Part shown: piece by piece, positions 34,430 through 43,022 of the stretch
Numbering within the stretch: the stretch's first letter is position 1
Layout of the letters: each line of letters begins with the position of its first letter
Source of the DNA: Treponema sp.
Lineage (GTDB): Bacteria; Spirochaetota; Spirochaetia; Treponematales; Breznakiellaceae
NCBI GenBank assembly: GCA_009777535.1
Contig: WRLP01000017.1
Span: forward strand, 1-57,730
DNA: 57,730 bases
Direction: 5' to 3'
Program-made: the position numbers and the translations under genes
The notes under the pieces: model-generated
Told to the model about the DNA's origin: nothing
The model's database searches: none
The model's input: the letters and a program-made list of their open reading frames with translations, nothing else

Positions 34430-35514
34430 AATCAAAAGATAAAATGAATAAATTAGTTGTAACGTCAATACTATCTTTAATAGCATTTTGTGCTATTTCG
34501 GTTTTATTAAATGTATTTTCATTGGAACAACTTCCCTCTAGTTTTTTAGGAGCAGTTTTAGGTGCATTAATTACAGTAATTGTTACTAATATGCTTTTAA
34601 AAAATCAATCGGAATCAGAATCAGAGGCACAAGAAAGAAAAGAAAAAAATGTAAAAGTATTTCAAGAAAAATTGCCAATATTTCAAGAATATATAGATAA
34701 ATTATGGGCAGTAAGTTCAGAGCATTTAGTTACATCAGACGAATATGAAAAATTGGTAGGAATGAATTATAGTAAATTGATATTGTTTTTGGGTAATAAA
34801 GAATCTATAAAAAAAATTAGCAAAAATCTTGTACAAATTGGCGAATTTGTTGATAAGAAGACATACGGTGAAGAATATAATATATTTAGGAATAGTATAA
34901 TTGATATTATAAATATACTCAGTGATGAAATAGATCTTGGCGGACAAATAGATGTAAAAACTGTACAAGAGTTGGATAAGAAAATATTTCCTGCTTTATT
35001 TAAAAGAAAAATAATTAATGCATTTAATAAATCACTAAATACAAAAGAAGGAATATTAAAAGATGGTGAATGGCAAGAATGGTCAGAGAATAAAAACAAT
35101 ACTTATGAATGTATGTCATTTCTATTTAAAGATTACCCTGGAATTAGTGTAAAGTTTTGTTTTGTAGAAAAAGCTATTCATGCGTTTTTAATTGTTCCCC
35201 ATGGATCAAAATATAATAAATTCTCTGATTTTAGAGGAAAAGGATCTATTTCACAAAGAATAGTACCAGAACCTGAAGGTTGGAAAAATCTTTTAGAACA
35301 GGATGATGACTATAAGGAAGAAATTGTTTCCTTTAATTTCATAGAAGGAAAAAATTTGGAAATAATAGCAAATAAAGATTATTATAAAATAATAGATGTG
35401 TTAGCAAAGCGAGGTGCGTCTTTTTTAGAAGAAACAAGGATTTTAACTTATGAGAATGGTGAAAAGAAAAATAAAACAATAATTGAGTTTTTAGAATATG
35501 TAAATGCTACATAA
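34426..35514 (+). CDS. Two-TM anchored protein of unknown function
   Basis: 362 residues. Two membrane helices (about 9-30 and 38-59) are followed by a charged coiled-coil region (NQSESESEAQERKEKNVKVF) and a cytosolic domain of about 280 residues. I do not recognise the domain; the QERKEKNVKVFQEKLPIFQEY segment recalls unnamed membrane-anchored proteins of gut bacteria. Its only start overlaps the micro-ORF. The very AT-rich codon use differs from housekeeping genes in the window. With the nuclease gene 40 bp downstream it could be the sensor of a two-component defence pair; this is a hypothesis. Confidence 0.75.
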   Translation: MKSKDKMNKLVVTSILSLIAFCAISVLLNVFSLEQLPSSFLGAVLGALITVIVTNMLLKNQSESESEAQERKEKNVKVFQEKLPIFQEYIDKLWAVSSEHLVTSDEYEKLVGMNYSKLILFLGNKESIKKISKNLVQIGEFVDKKTYGEEYNIFRNSIIDIINILSDEIDLGGQIDVKTVQELDKKIFPALFKRKIINAFNKSLNTKEGILKDGEWQEWSENKNNTYECMSFLFKDYPGISVKFCFVEKAIHAFLIVPHGSKYNKFSDFRGKGSISQRIVPEPEGWKNLLEQDDDYKEEIVSFNFIEGKNLEIIANKDYYKIIDVLAKRGASFLEETRILTYENGEKKNKTIIEFLEYVNAT

Positions 35515-35554
35515 ATATGGTTGCAGGTTATAAAGTTAATCAGCAAGGGATAAT

Positions 35555-36742
35555 ATGATAGAAAACGATAATATTAAGAATGTTTTATCTTTTATAAATA
35601 GTTTATCCCAAAAGTATGAAAACATTTACAAAGAAACAGGATCGGAATATAATATCTTTAAAATATCAGGTAAAATGAATAATGAAGTAATTATTTGTCA
35701 AATTATAGCCGATCTGCTAAATCCCATAGGAAAACATTATCATGGAACAGTTTTTTTGCAACAGTTTATAGATATTGTGCTTAAGGATACTGTATATAAT
35801 AGTCTGAATGTTAACCGTACTTGGGTACATCGCGAACACCTCACAGATGAAAACAGGAGAATTGACATAGTACTTAGAGATGATAAACTTTCTATCCCTA
35901 TCGAAGTAAAAATATATGCTGGCGATCAAGATGATCAAATATTGCATTATTACGAATTCATGAATGAAGAATATAATGATAAAAAAATACCAGTTTTATA
36001 TTTAACACTAGATGGGCACAAGCCAAGCTCTGACAGTGTTAGTGAAGATATTCATTATCATCGTATTTCTTTTAAAAAAGAGATAATTCCTTGGTTGTAT
36101 AAATGCATCGAAATTGTAACAGAAATATCCAGTATATTTGAAATATTAAGACAACTTGTCATTGCCTTAGAATATATTTGCGGAATGGAGAATAAACCTA
36201 TGGAAAGAGAAGTAATTGATTTTATTGTCAGCAGTCAACAAAATTACCAGTCTACTCAATATCTTAGAACATTTAAACCGTATGATTTGGTAAAAGAAGT
36301 ATTCTCGAATGATTTTATAAAGGAATTACAATCTGCTTTAGGGGACAAGCTGAAAATTTCCTATAAAGAAAAAGATTCAGATTATCCTGAGTCTTTACAT
36401 ATTACGTCAGATAATTTTTGGGTATATTTAAGCTATGACCACAATACAAATTTTAGCATATACAAGAAAAACGGAAAGAGCAATCTCACGGAAGAAATTG
36501 AGAAAATTTTGGGATTTAAGCCAAGCGGTAATCCAGAGTGGAAATCATGGGGTGGAGGTGATTGTATATGGCATTCTTCGAATTTTACTTTCAATTTTCT
36601 TAATAATGTAATTGATGATTGGTGTAAAAAAGATGGACTAATAATCCAGACCGATCCATTTGTTTTATATAGAATCTATACAAAATATCGGAATATAGTA
36701 GTTGATAAAATTAAAGAAATTGTAAATTTGATTTTGGATTAA
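35555..36742 (+). CDS. PD-(D/E)XK nuclease-family protein (PDDEXK_4-like)
   Basis: 395 residues. The catalytic core is near 100-120: RRIDIVLRDD supplies the Asp, and IPIEVKIYAGDQ supplies the E-x-K pair, followed by the DQILHYYEF helix. The N-terminal E-x-LL-x-P-x-G-xx-H region (ADLLNPIGKHYHG) is typical of PDDEXK_4 proteins. The C-terminal 200 residues are unknown. All active-site residues appear intact, so a DNA-cutting activity is plausible. Last gene of the cassette; the second copy of the WYL 5' repeat begins 27 bp later. Confidence 0.8.
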   Translation: MIENDNIKNVLSFINSLSQKYENIYKETGSEYNIFKISGKMNNEVIICQIIADLLNPIGKHYHGTVFLQQFIDIVLKDTVYNSLNVNRTWVHREHLTDENRRIDIVLRDDKLSIPIEVKIYAGDQDDQILHYYEFMNEEYNDKKIPVLYLTLDGHKPSSDSVSEDIHYHRISFKKEIIPWLYKCIEIVTEISSIFEILRQLVIALEYICGMENKPMEREVIDFIVSSQQNYQSTQYLRTFKPYDLVKEVFSNDFIKELQSALGDKLKISYKEKDSDYPESLHITSDNFWVYLSYDHNTNFSIYKKNGKSNLTEEIEKILGFKPSGNPEWKSWGGGDCIWHSSNFTFNFLNNVIDDWCKKDGLIIQTDPFVLYRIYTKYRNIVVDKIKEIVNLILD

Positions 36743-36819
36743 ATTATGATAACTATTTAAGCCATTTATCACAGACTGATAGATCAAAAATACCCAAAAA
36801 CCATCTTATTTTTTCTGCC

Positions 36820-36852
36820 CCATCATGCTATGACTAACCAACGAGGTATAGT
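36820..36852 (+). promoter_or_regulatory. CCATCATG motif, copy 3, at the WYL promoter
   Basis: CCATCATGCTATGACTAAC (36820-36838) is followed by GAGG and TATAGT (36847-36852), a likely -10. The dyad TCAT-GCT-ATGA occupies the -35 position, which has no consensus box. The WYL protein may bind here. ATG 36860 is 7 nt after the -10. Confidence 0.5.
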
Positions 36853-36859
36853 AAACAAT

Positions 36860-37855
36860 ATGGAAACAAGAAAAAACCTGCCAAGGGCGATACTTTCACG
36901 TATTTACTACATTGATAGACAGATAGCATCAGGTAAATACCCTAATGTCCATGATTTGGCCAAAGGGTATGAAGTAGGGACGGCTACCATTTATCGGGAT
37001 ATTGAGTATTTGAGGGATATGCTAAATGCTCCTATAGAATACGATGCGAAAAACCGGGGATGGTATTATAAAAAAAAATCTTTCAGGCTGCCTGCCAGGT
37101 TTGCCTCTGCTGACGACATGCTGGCTTTGGGCATGGCAAAAGCCCTCATTTCTCTATATAAAAATACACCGCTCTATGAATCTGCCAAACGTCTATTAGA
37201 TGATATTACGGCTCCCCTGTCATCTGACGAGGCAGAAGATATAAAGAAATCAGCGTGGTATGAAGATCGAATAATCGTACCTCCTGTTGCCTCCGCAAAG
37301 GTACAACCGGATACCTGGGAGCAAATAGTAGATGCCATGAAGGAAAACAGGGTAATAACCTTTGAATACAAAGGGCTTTGGGATGAAGATTATAAAACAC
37401 GTCTTGTCCGGCCTTTTCAGCTTGTCTTTGATAACGGAGTGTGGCATGTTTACGGGTATTCAGAAGAGCGTTCTGCGATTCGTTTTTTTTCACTATCTCG
37501 AATAAAAAATGTTACCCTGACCAATGAGCGTTTTGCCCTTCCAAAAGATTTTGATTACTGTAGAACCCATAACAGCAGTTTTTTTGGTGTTTTTGCCGGT
37601 CAGAAAAAATTAAAATTCCGCATTGCTTTTTATGATGAGTCTGCCTTGTGGGTTCGGGAACGACAATGGGCCGAGGATCAAAAAATTGATGAAAAAGACG
37701 ATGGAGTTGTCATTTGCTTTACAAGTACACAATATGCCAAAGTGCTGGAGTGGGTTTTATCCCGTGGCTGCACTGCACAACCACTTAAGCCGGATATTTT
37801 GGTTACTGACTGGCAGAAGCAAATCAAGGAAATGAAGAAGCTGGCAAAAATATGA
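36860..37855 (+). CDS. WYL-domain transcriptional regulator
   Basis: 331 residues from ATG 36860; the ATG at 36830 lies inside the promoter. An N-terminal helix-turn-helix (NVHDLAKGYEVGTATIYRDIEYL) is followed by a WYL domain (VITFEYKGLW, RPFQLVFDNGVWHVYGYSE) and a WCX-like C terminus. WYL regulators sense ligands and often control phage-defence loci. It heads a plus-strand run with the DnaQ-like, LRR and unknown genes. Its 5' end is duplicated at 33876. Confidence 0.87.
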   Translation: METRKNLPRAILSRIYYIDRQIASGKYPNVHDLAKGYEVGTATIYRDIEYLRDMLNAPIEYDAKNRGWYYKKKSFRLPARFASADDMLALGMAKALISLYKNTPLYESAKRLLDDITAPLSSDEAEDIKKSAWYEDRIIVPPVASAKVQPDTWEQIVDAMKENRVITFEYKGLWDEDYKTRLVRPFQLVFDNGVWHVYGYSEERSAIRFFSLSRIKNVTLTNERFALPKDFDYCRTHNSSFFGVFAGQKKLKFRIAFYDESALWVRERQWAEDQKIDEKDDGVVICFTSTQYAKVLEWVLSRGCTAQPLKPDILVTDWQKQIKEMKKLAKI

Positions 37856-37926
37856 AAGAGAAAATTGAAAACATGATTATTACACGAAAAAATTACATAA
37901 CTGAAAAATATTTTTGGAGATAAATC

Positions 37927-38610
37927 ATGAATTTTGTTGCCATTGATTTTGAAACTGCTAGCTATTCCCGAAAAAGTGCCTGTTCGGTAGGTATGGTAAA
38001 ATATCAAAACGGAAAAAAAGTTGACTCTTTTTATTCGCTCATAAGGCCGCCGACACTTTATATACGGCCTGATTTTACCGCTATACATGGCCTTACAGTA
38101 GAAGATGTGAAGGATGCTCCGACATTTGCGGAACTTTGGCATGATCATATCTGTCCTTTTTTTGGTGATTTGCCTGTTGCAGCTCATAATGCCAATTTTG
38201 ATGTGGGTGTACTTTTGGCAACTCTTGAATGGCACGGAATTAGAAGCCCCGACTTGCTGTATTTCTGCTCGCTCCAACTGGCCCGACGCGCCTGGCCGTC
38301 GTTAAGGTCACATGCTTTAAACAACCTCGCCAAAGAATTTAATATTGAATATAAGGCACATAATGCCCTTGATGACGCAGAAACTTGCGGCAAAATTATA
38401 TTAAAGGCAGTGGAAAGGTTTAAGAGTTCCACTCTGCAAGAATTACTTAAAGCGGCAAATAGTAAAATGATGATGATAAAAGGTGCAAATATAAGAAAAA
38501 CACTTTCGCATGATGAGATCAATCAATTGTTAGTTGCTATAGGTGCAGAGCCGATTGATGGTGATATTAGTATAGGCGAGAAAGATAATCAAGGCGAGAA
38601 TAGGAGATAG
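37927..38610 (+). CDS. DnaQ-like DEDDh 3'-5' exonuclease
   Basis: 227 residues with a good TTGGAG ribosome site. The exonuclease fold is complete: D7 and E9 (AIDFETAS), the HNANFDVGVL Asp, and HNALDDAETC with the His and last Asp of DEDDh. The C-terminal 50 residues form a tail not typical of Pol III epsilon. A repair or defence exonuclease is more likely than replicative proofreading. It is 2 nt before the LRR gene. Confidence 0.85.
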   Translation: MNFVAIDFETASYSRKSACSVGMVKYQNGKKVDSFYSLIRPPTLYIRPDFTAIHGLTVEDVKDAPTFAELWHDHICPFFGDLPVAAHNANFDVGVLLATLEWHGIRSPDLLYFCSLQLARRAWPSLRSHALNNLAKEFNIEYKAHNALDDAETCGKIILKAVERFKSSTLQELLKAANSKMMMIKGANIRKTLSHDEINQLLVAIGAEPIDGDISIGEKDNQGENRR

Positions 38611-38612
38611 TT

Positions 38613-40667
38613 ATGATAAAACGTCTATTTTATGCAGACGAAGAAGCCAATATTGAAGCGCGGCGAAGGATAAAACTTTGTGTCGAGAAGGGAAGAAAGA
38701 CCCTTGACCTTTCCGGCCTTAATTTTAAAATTTTTCCACCTGAAATAAAAAATTTGTTACATTTAAAAAAATTGATAATATCAACTCATAAACTCGAAGA
38801 AATGCCGGATTTTAGTAATTTTAAAAACCTTCAAAGTTTCTCATTGCGTGGTAATTTTTCTGAAATTCCAGATTTAGGGGAACTGAAAAACCTGAGATTT
38901 CTTTCATTAATAGGAAATTTTACCGTTATTCCTCTGTGGATTACTAATTTGGTTAAATTAAGAGATTTTAAAATCATAAGCAATGAGCTAAAAAATATCC
39001 CATCTGAAATAGGCACATTAAAAAATCTTTGTAATCTAACAATTAATTCTTCTGGCATTACTGAACTTCCAGAGGAAATTGCTGATTGTCCTCTTGTTTC
39101 ACTTGATTTATCATGTGGAAATCTTTTTACATTACCAGCATCGTTTGAACAATTAAAAAAATTACAAAAGTTTATTTATAATACCAAGAAAATAAAAAAA
39201 ATCCCAGACTTTATATTTAATTATAAGAACTTAACTTATTTAAGTATATTATGGGTCGATCCGCATTGTGCTTCAGAATTCATTGAACTTCCTGAAAATA
39301 TTAGAAACCTGGAAAACTTAAAGTATTTTAGCATAACCGGTAATTTTGGAGTAAGAGCAATACCTGATTCAATAAGCAATTGCCCTTTAGAAATTCTTCA
39401 TCTTAATGGATGTTTTGAAAATATACCGAAAACTTTTGGAAATCTATCAGGTCTTAAAGAATTATATATTAATTCAAATCAATTAAAATCGTTGCCGGAT
39501 TCATTCGGCAATTTGTCATCTCTTAAAAAACTTGATATCTTAACTGAAGAAAAACTAAATTTACCGGAATCGTTTGGTAATCTGGCTTCATTACGAGAGC
39601 TAAATCTTTATGCAGATAACCTGGAAAATATTCCCAATTCATTTGCCAAATTAAAAAACCTAAAAAAACTTAAATTGGATTCTTTTTCCCTAAAAGAGTT
39701 GCCTAAATTATTCGGTAATCTTGTGGAACTTGAGGAGGTAGATATTTTTTCCGGCTCGCTTACAAACCTTCCCGAAAGCCTGGGTTCTCTTAAAAATCTA
39801 AAAGCTCTTTTCCTTGATGTATATAATGTTAAGGAACTGCCAGCATCACTTAATAATCTTTCGTATGTAAAATATAAGTATATAGGTAATGGTTCGTTAT
39901 TATATGAGTTTAATCAAGATAAACGTTACCATATTTTTAAGCGCTCTCATAATAATATTTCAAAATTTGAGGAATTAAAGTATATGGGTAATAAATATCT
40001 CGACAAGTACCTGGAAAACTGCTCTTTGGAAGAACTGGAATCTTTATTACTATTAGCCCCCAGAAGTTTCTGTGCATCGGAAAAAGATAAAGATATTGTC
40101 TGTTCAATTATGAGCCAGCGTTATTGCATTTTAAGAGATAGCTTTAAGCCAACCAGAAAAAATATTCTTAAAGTTGTAGAGATGAGCGAAAAATTCATTA
40201 AAGCATGGAAAAAAGGTTTTGCAAGGGCAAAACTAATGCTTGATGCACTTTATGAAAAAGAAATAAACAAAAAAGGTTTTGACGATCTTTATTTTGTAAC
40301 AATAGATCTCTCTACAGATAATTTATACAAGAATCGCAAGACTGGTGAACTGGAATATAAGAATGATATAAATTCTATTTTAACGGATTATACTAATGAT
40401 GCTTTGTACATGAGTGTTCATTATAATCCGGCAACTCAGGATGACAGCAGTTTTTGGGATAACATCCATATTTCAAGAGAATTAAATTGGAATGATCAGC
40501 CTCCCATGCCGGATGCTTTTAAGGATCATTACATTAGTTATTCTATTCATGAACTCTACGACCACAATCACTGGGCCTTACAGGATATTGTCAAGATTAA
40601 CAATATATTTTTTGACGTGAAAATAAAATATACAGAAAACACAAAAGAATCGCAGAAAATAGAATGA
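38613..40667 (+). CDS. Leucine-rich-repeat protein with unknown C-terminal domain
   Basis: 684 residues with no signal peptide, so probably cytoplasmic. From about residue 25 to 440 there are some 15-17 LRRs of 20-24 residues with the pattern LPxSFGNLxxLKxLxL. The last 240 residues (from about ENCSLEELESLLLLAPRSF) are a separate domain I do not recognise, with Trp- and His-rich segments near ISRELNWNDQPP and HELYDHNHWAL. It lies 2 nt after the exonuclease gene and overlaps the next gene by 4 nt, so the three are coupled. A recognition role is inferred from the LRRs. Confidence 0.8.
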   Translation: MIKRLFYADEEANIEARRRIKLCVEKGRKTLDLSGLNFKIFPPEIKNLLHLKKLIISTHKLEEMPDFSNFKNLQSFSLRGNFSEIPDLGELKNLRFLSLIGNFTVIPLWITNLVKLRDFKIISNELKNIPSEIGTLKNLCNLTINSSGITELPEEIADCPLVSLDLSCGNLFTLPASFEQLKKLQKFIYNTKKIKKIPDFIFNYKNLTYLSILWVDPHCASEFIELPENIRNLENLKYFSITGNFGVRAIPDSISNCPLEILHLNGCFENIPKTFGNLSGLKELYINSNQLKSLPDSFGNLSSLKKLDILTEEKLNLPESFGNLASLRELNLYADNLENIPNSFAKLKNLKKLKLDSFSLKELPKLFGNLVELEEVDIFSGSLTNLPESLGSLKNLKALFLDVYNVKELPASLNNLSYVKYKYIGNGSLLYEFNQDKRYHIFKRSHNNISKFEELKYMGNKYLDKYLENCSLEELESLLLLAPRSFCASEKDKDIVCSIMSQRYCILRDSFKPTRKNILKVVEMSEKFIKAWKKGFARAKLMLDALYEKEINKKGFDDLYFVTIDLSTDNLYKNRKTGELEYKNDINSILTDYTNDALYMSVHYNPATQDDSSFWDNIHISRELNWNDQPPMPDAFKDHYISYSIHELYDHNHWALQDIVKINNIFFDVKIKYTENTKESQKIE

Positions 40668-41407
40668 AACAAAATACTGTAAAAGGCTATTCCTTGGAAA
40701 AATTAAGAAAATTACCAGTTATTGAATATAAAAATATTCTTAAAGATTTTACAATTGAAGAATTGGATTTATTATATGAAAATACTGTACCGCCAAGGAA
40801 ACTTTCCAAAATAGATAAAGATTTGATCCGCTTTAGATATTTATACTCACCTGATTTTTCGTATACAAAAAGAAATTGTGAAATTTTAATGCAGTTTAAC
40901 AATAAGCTAGAAGAAACTTTAATTAAATTAATAAAAACAATAAATGACATATTAGAATTATGTTATAAAAATAGTATATATAATAATATATATGGTCAAA
41001 TTCATCTAAAATTTATTACAAATAAAAATAGAACAAATTGTGATACGGGGATATATGCATTTATAAATAAATACATAGAAGAATATTTAAATCTTTATAT
41101 TCTTGTAACTCCAAATAACAAGGATTATGATTTATATTGTGAAGGTAATTACAGCAGAAAAAAAAAATATTTGTTAAATGTGAATATTCCATATTTAAAA
41201 CAATTAAAATTAGAAGAACAGTATATTTATTTTATGCCAGAAACGCTCCCTTCTCCATTACCTGATTATATAAAGAATACAATTATTTGCCGGGCATTTG
41301 TAGATTTTCTAAGATTAAAATGTTTTAGTTTTTGGGATTTGTTAAAAATTAACGTAATTGATTTTGATATCTTAATTAAAGAAAATGTTAAAGTATGGAA
41401 AAAATAA
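40664..41407 (+). CDS. Unknown protein coupled to the LRR gene
   Basis: 247 residues starting in an ATGA overlap with the LRR gene. Very rich in Lys, Asn, Ile and Tyr; no signal peptide, membrane segment or catalytic motif is recognisable. The N terminus (SLEKLRKLPVIEYKNILKDF, then TIEELDLLYEN) is helical. A partner of the LRR protein is the simplest guess from coupling. Confidence 0.65.
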   Translation: MKQNTVKGYSLEKLRKLPVIEYKNILKDFTIEELDLLYENTVPPRKLSKIDKDLIRFRYLYSPDFSYTKRNCEILMQFNNKLEETLIKLIKTINDILELCYKNSIYNNIYGQIHLKFITNKNRTNCDTGIYAFINKYIEEYLNLYILVTPNNKDYDLYCEGNYSRKKKYLLNVNIPYLKQLKLEEQYIYFMPETLPSPLPDYIKNTIICRAFVDFLRLKCFSFWDLLKINVIDFDILIKENVKVWKK

Positions 41408-41436
41408 CCCTTGGTTTAGTGCGAACTGGTATTTAT

Positions 41437-42258
41437 TCATGATAACAACTTGTTATCAATCTTCCTCTTTATCTGCCTGACCAGCGCTTCCGGCATCGCG
41501 TTTACAAGAAAAATGAACAGCCGGTTTATCAGGCCGCCTGGAATAAACTGTGCCTTGCGCTTAAACATTTTTTTTAATGCCAGCGCTGCCAGTCTTTCCG
41601 TGGTAATGATAATGCCCAGACGGATACCAAGTTTCATATAACGTTCAGGCAGATTATAAAGGCCGGTTGCCACTGCCCCAGGGCAGACCGTTGTAATGCT
41701 TACATTGCGGTCATATATTTCGCAGCGCATGGCTCTGGAAAAACAGCGCAAATAGCTTTTTGCGGCGCTATATAATGCGATGCCGGGCATCATCATCCAT
41801 GAAGCTATGGACGCCATGTTCAGAATATAGCCCTTTCTGTTTTCATGTATTATTTTATGCGCAAACAAACGGCACAGCATGGTGGGAGTAAATATGTGCA
41901 GGTTGACAGATTTCTCGATTAGTTCGCCCGAAGTATCAATAATATCCTTAAAAAAGAAAATACCGGCATTGTTAATCAGTATTTCTATTTTTATATTATT
42001 GGTTTGGCAATAGTCAAAAACATTTTGGGCGGAGTCCCTTTGGGCTAAATCCATGTAAAGGGGAATTGCCCTAACATGATAATTGTTAGTCAGCTCAGAA
42101 GCGGCTTCGTTTAGTTTTGCTTCCTCGTTGCTTACCAGCAAAAGAGGGTAGCCGTGCTGTGCCAGTTCCCTGCTTATCGCAAGGCCAATACCGGAGCTTG
42201 CGCCGGTAACAAGGGCAAAAGATTTTTCCTCACTTCCGGGCATTTTCTGGTGTATCAC
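41437..42258 (-). CDS. Short-chain dehydrogenase/reductase
   Basis: 273 residues from GTG 42258, which overlaps the preceding stop by 4 nt (GTGA); ATG 42243 is an alternative. Classical SDR motifs: TGASSGIG for NAD(P), NNAG, and the YSAAK catalytic pair after a Ser strand. The C-terminal PGGLINRLFIFLVNAMPE region is membrane-leaning. The substrate is unknown. Third gene of an epimerase-flavodoxin-SDR operon. Its 3' end is duplicated at 32860. Confidence 0.85.
   Translation of the reverse strand: MIHQKMPGSEEKSFALVTGASSGIGLAISRELAQHGYPLLLVSNEEAKLNEAASELTNNYHVRAIPLYMDLAQRDSAQNVFDYCQTNNIKIEILINNAGIFFFKDIIDTSGELIEKSVNLHIFTPTMLCRLFAHKIIHENRKGYILNMASIASWMMMPGIALYSAAKSYLRCFSRAMRCEIYDRNVSITTVCPGAVATGLYNLPERYMKLGIRLGIIITTERLAALALKKMFKRKAQFIPGGLINRLFIFLVNAMPEALVRQIKRKIDNKLLS
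41441..41457. repeat. Perfect palindrome at the right island border
   Basis: GATAACAA, C, TTGTTATC (41441-41457) abuts the right direct repeat, which starts at 41458. It codes for the last six residues and stop region of the SDR, a stretch absent from the left copy. Confidence 0.7.
41458..41553. repeat. Right direct repeat of the island, within the SDR 3' end
   Basis: 96 bp, 88 identical to 32860-32955 by my count, same orientation. Between the copies lie about 8.5 kb of AT-rich accessory genes. Confidence 0.85.
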
Positions 42259-43019
42259 CTTGTAAGATCAGAGATACTGATTTCAGGGTGCTGATATCGC
42301 GGGGTACCGGAGTTTACACGCCCGAAGTGAATTGCCCGCTGAGGACAAATGTTAATGCAGCCCTGGCAGTGTTCGCATTTATCGGAAAAGACAGGGCGCT
42401 TGTCTTTCATAACGATGGAGGAAACAGGGCATATTTGTCTGCATATTTCACAGCCATTGCAATCATCACTTACACGATAAAAACGGTAGAATATTTTTAC
42501 ACCAAGGGAAAAAAGTGTTGAAACCAGGGCAGAGAAGGGTCTAAATGCAATTACACTATTGGTTCTTTTTTCCGTAATGCAGCGGGCGGCTTCTTCTGTC
42601 GCCTCACGCTGCATGGGCAGGCGCTCTTTTTGTGTTTCAGCACTGGGTGAACCAAAAATGGCGATATAGTTTTCTACGGCCGGAATGCGGCCAAAGTAGA
42701 AAGAGCCTATGTCTTTCTTTTTTAACAGGCGGCTTAGTTCCGTCATTGTCCCGCCGGGGCTTGTGCCGAATGTAACAAAAGCTGAGAGATAGGGTGTTTT
42801 GATTGCTGCATTTTTTACAAAACGATGCACAACAAGCGGAAGCCCATAGGCATACGATGGAAAAAGCAGTACAACCGTATCTGCTTCAATAACAACACCG
42901 GTCTTTTCCGCCTCGGCCCCAATGTTTAATAGTTCGCACTCGCCGCCGACCAGCTCAGCTATTTTTTTTGCCGACCACAGTGTATTGCCTGTGCCGCTGA
43001 AATAATAAATCTTTGTCAA
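42255..43019 (-). CDS. EFR1-type flavodoxin-ferredoxin fusion
   Basis: 254 residues. A flavodoxin-like N terminus binds FMN (YFSGTGNTLWSAK), and two [4Fe-4S] motifs close the protein (CNGCEICRQICP and CEHCQGCINICP). It probably passes electrons between low-potential donors and the neighbouring dehydrogenases. The start is TTG 43019, 3 nt after the upstream stop; it overlaps the SDR gene by 4 nt. Confidence 0.87.
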   Translation of the reverse strand: MTKIYYFSGTGNTLWSAKKIAELVGGECELLNIGAEAEKTGVVIEADTVVLLFPSYAYGLPLVVHRFVKNAAIKTPYLSAFVTFGTSPGGTMTELSRLLKKKDIGSFYFGRIPAVENYIAIFGSPSAETQKERLPMQREATEEAARCITEKRTNSVIAFRPFSALVSTLFSLGVKIFYRFYRVSDDCNGCEICRQICPVSSIVMKDKRPVFSDKCEHCQGCINICPQRAIHFGRVNSGTPRYQHPEISISDLTR

Positions 43020-43022
43020 TTG

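Noticed and set aside
30653-36742. Restriction-modification pair of the methylase (30653) and the PD-(D/E)XK protein (35555)
   Set aside because: They are 3.5 kb apart, on opposite strands, separated by the island border and with independent promoters.
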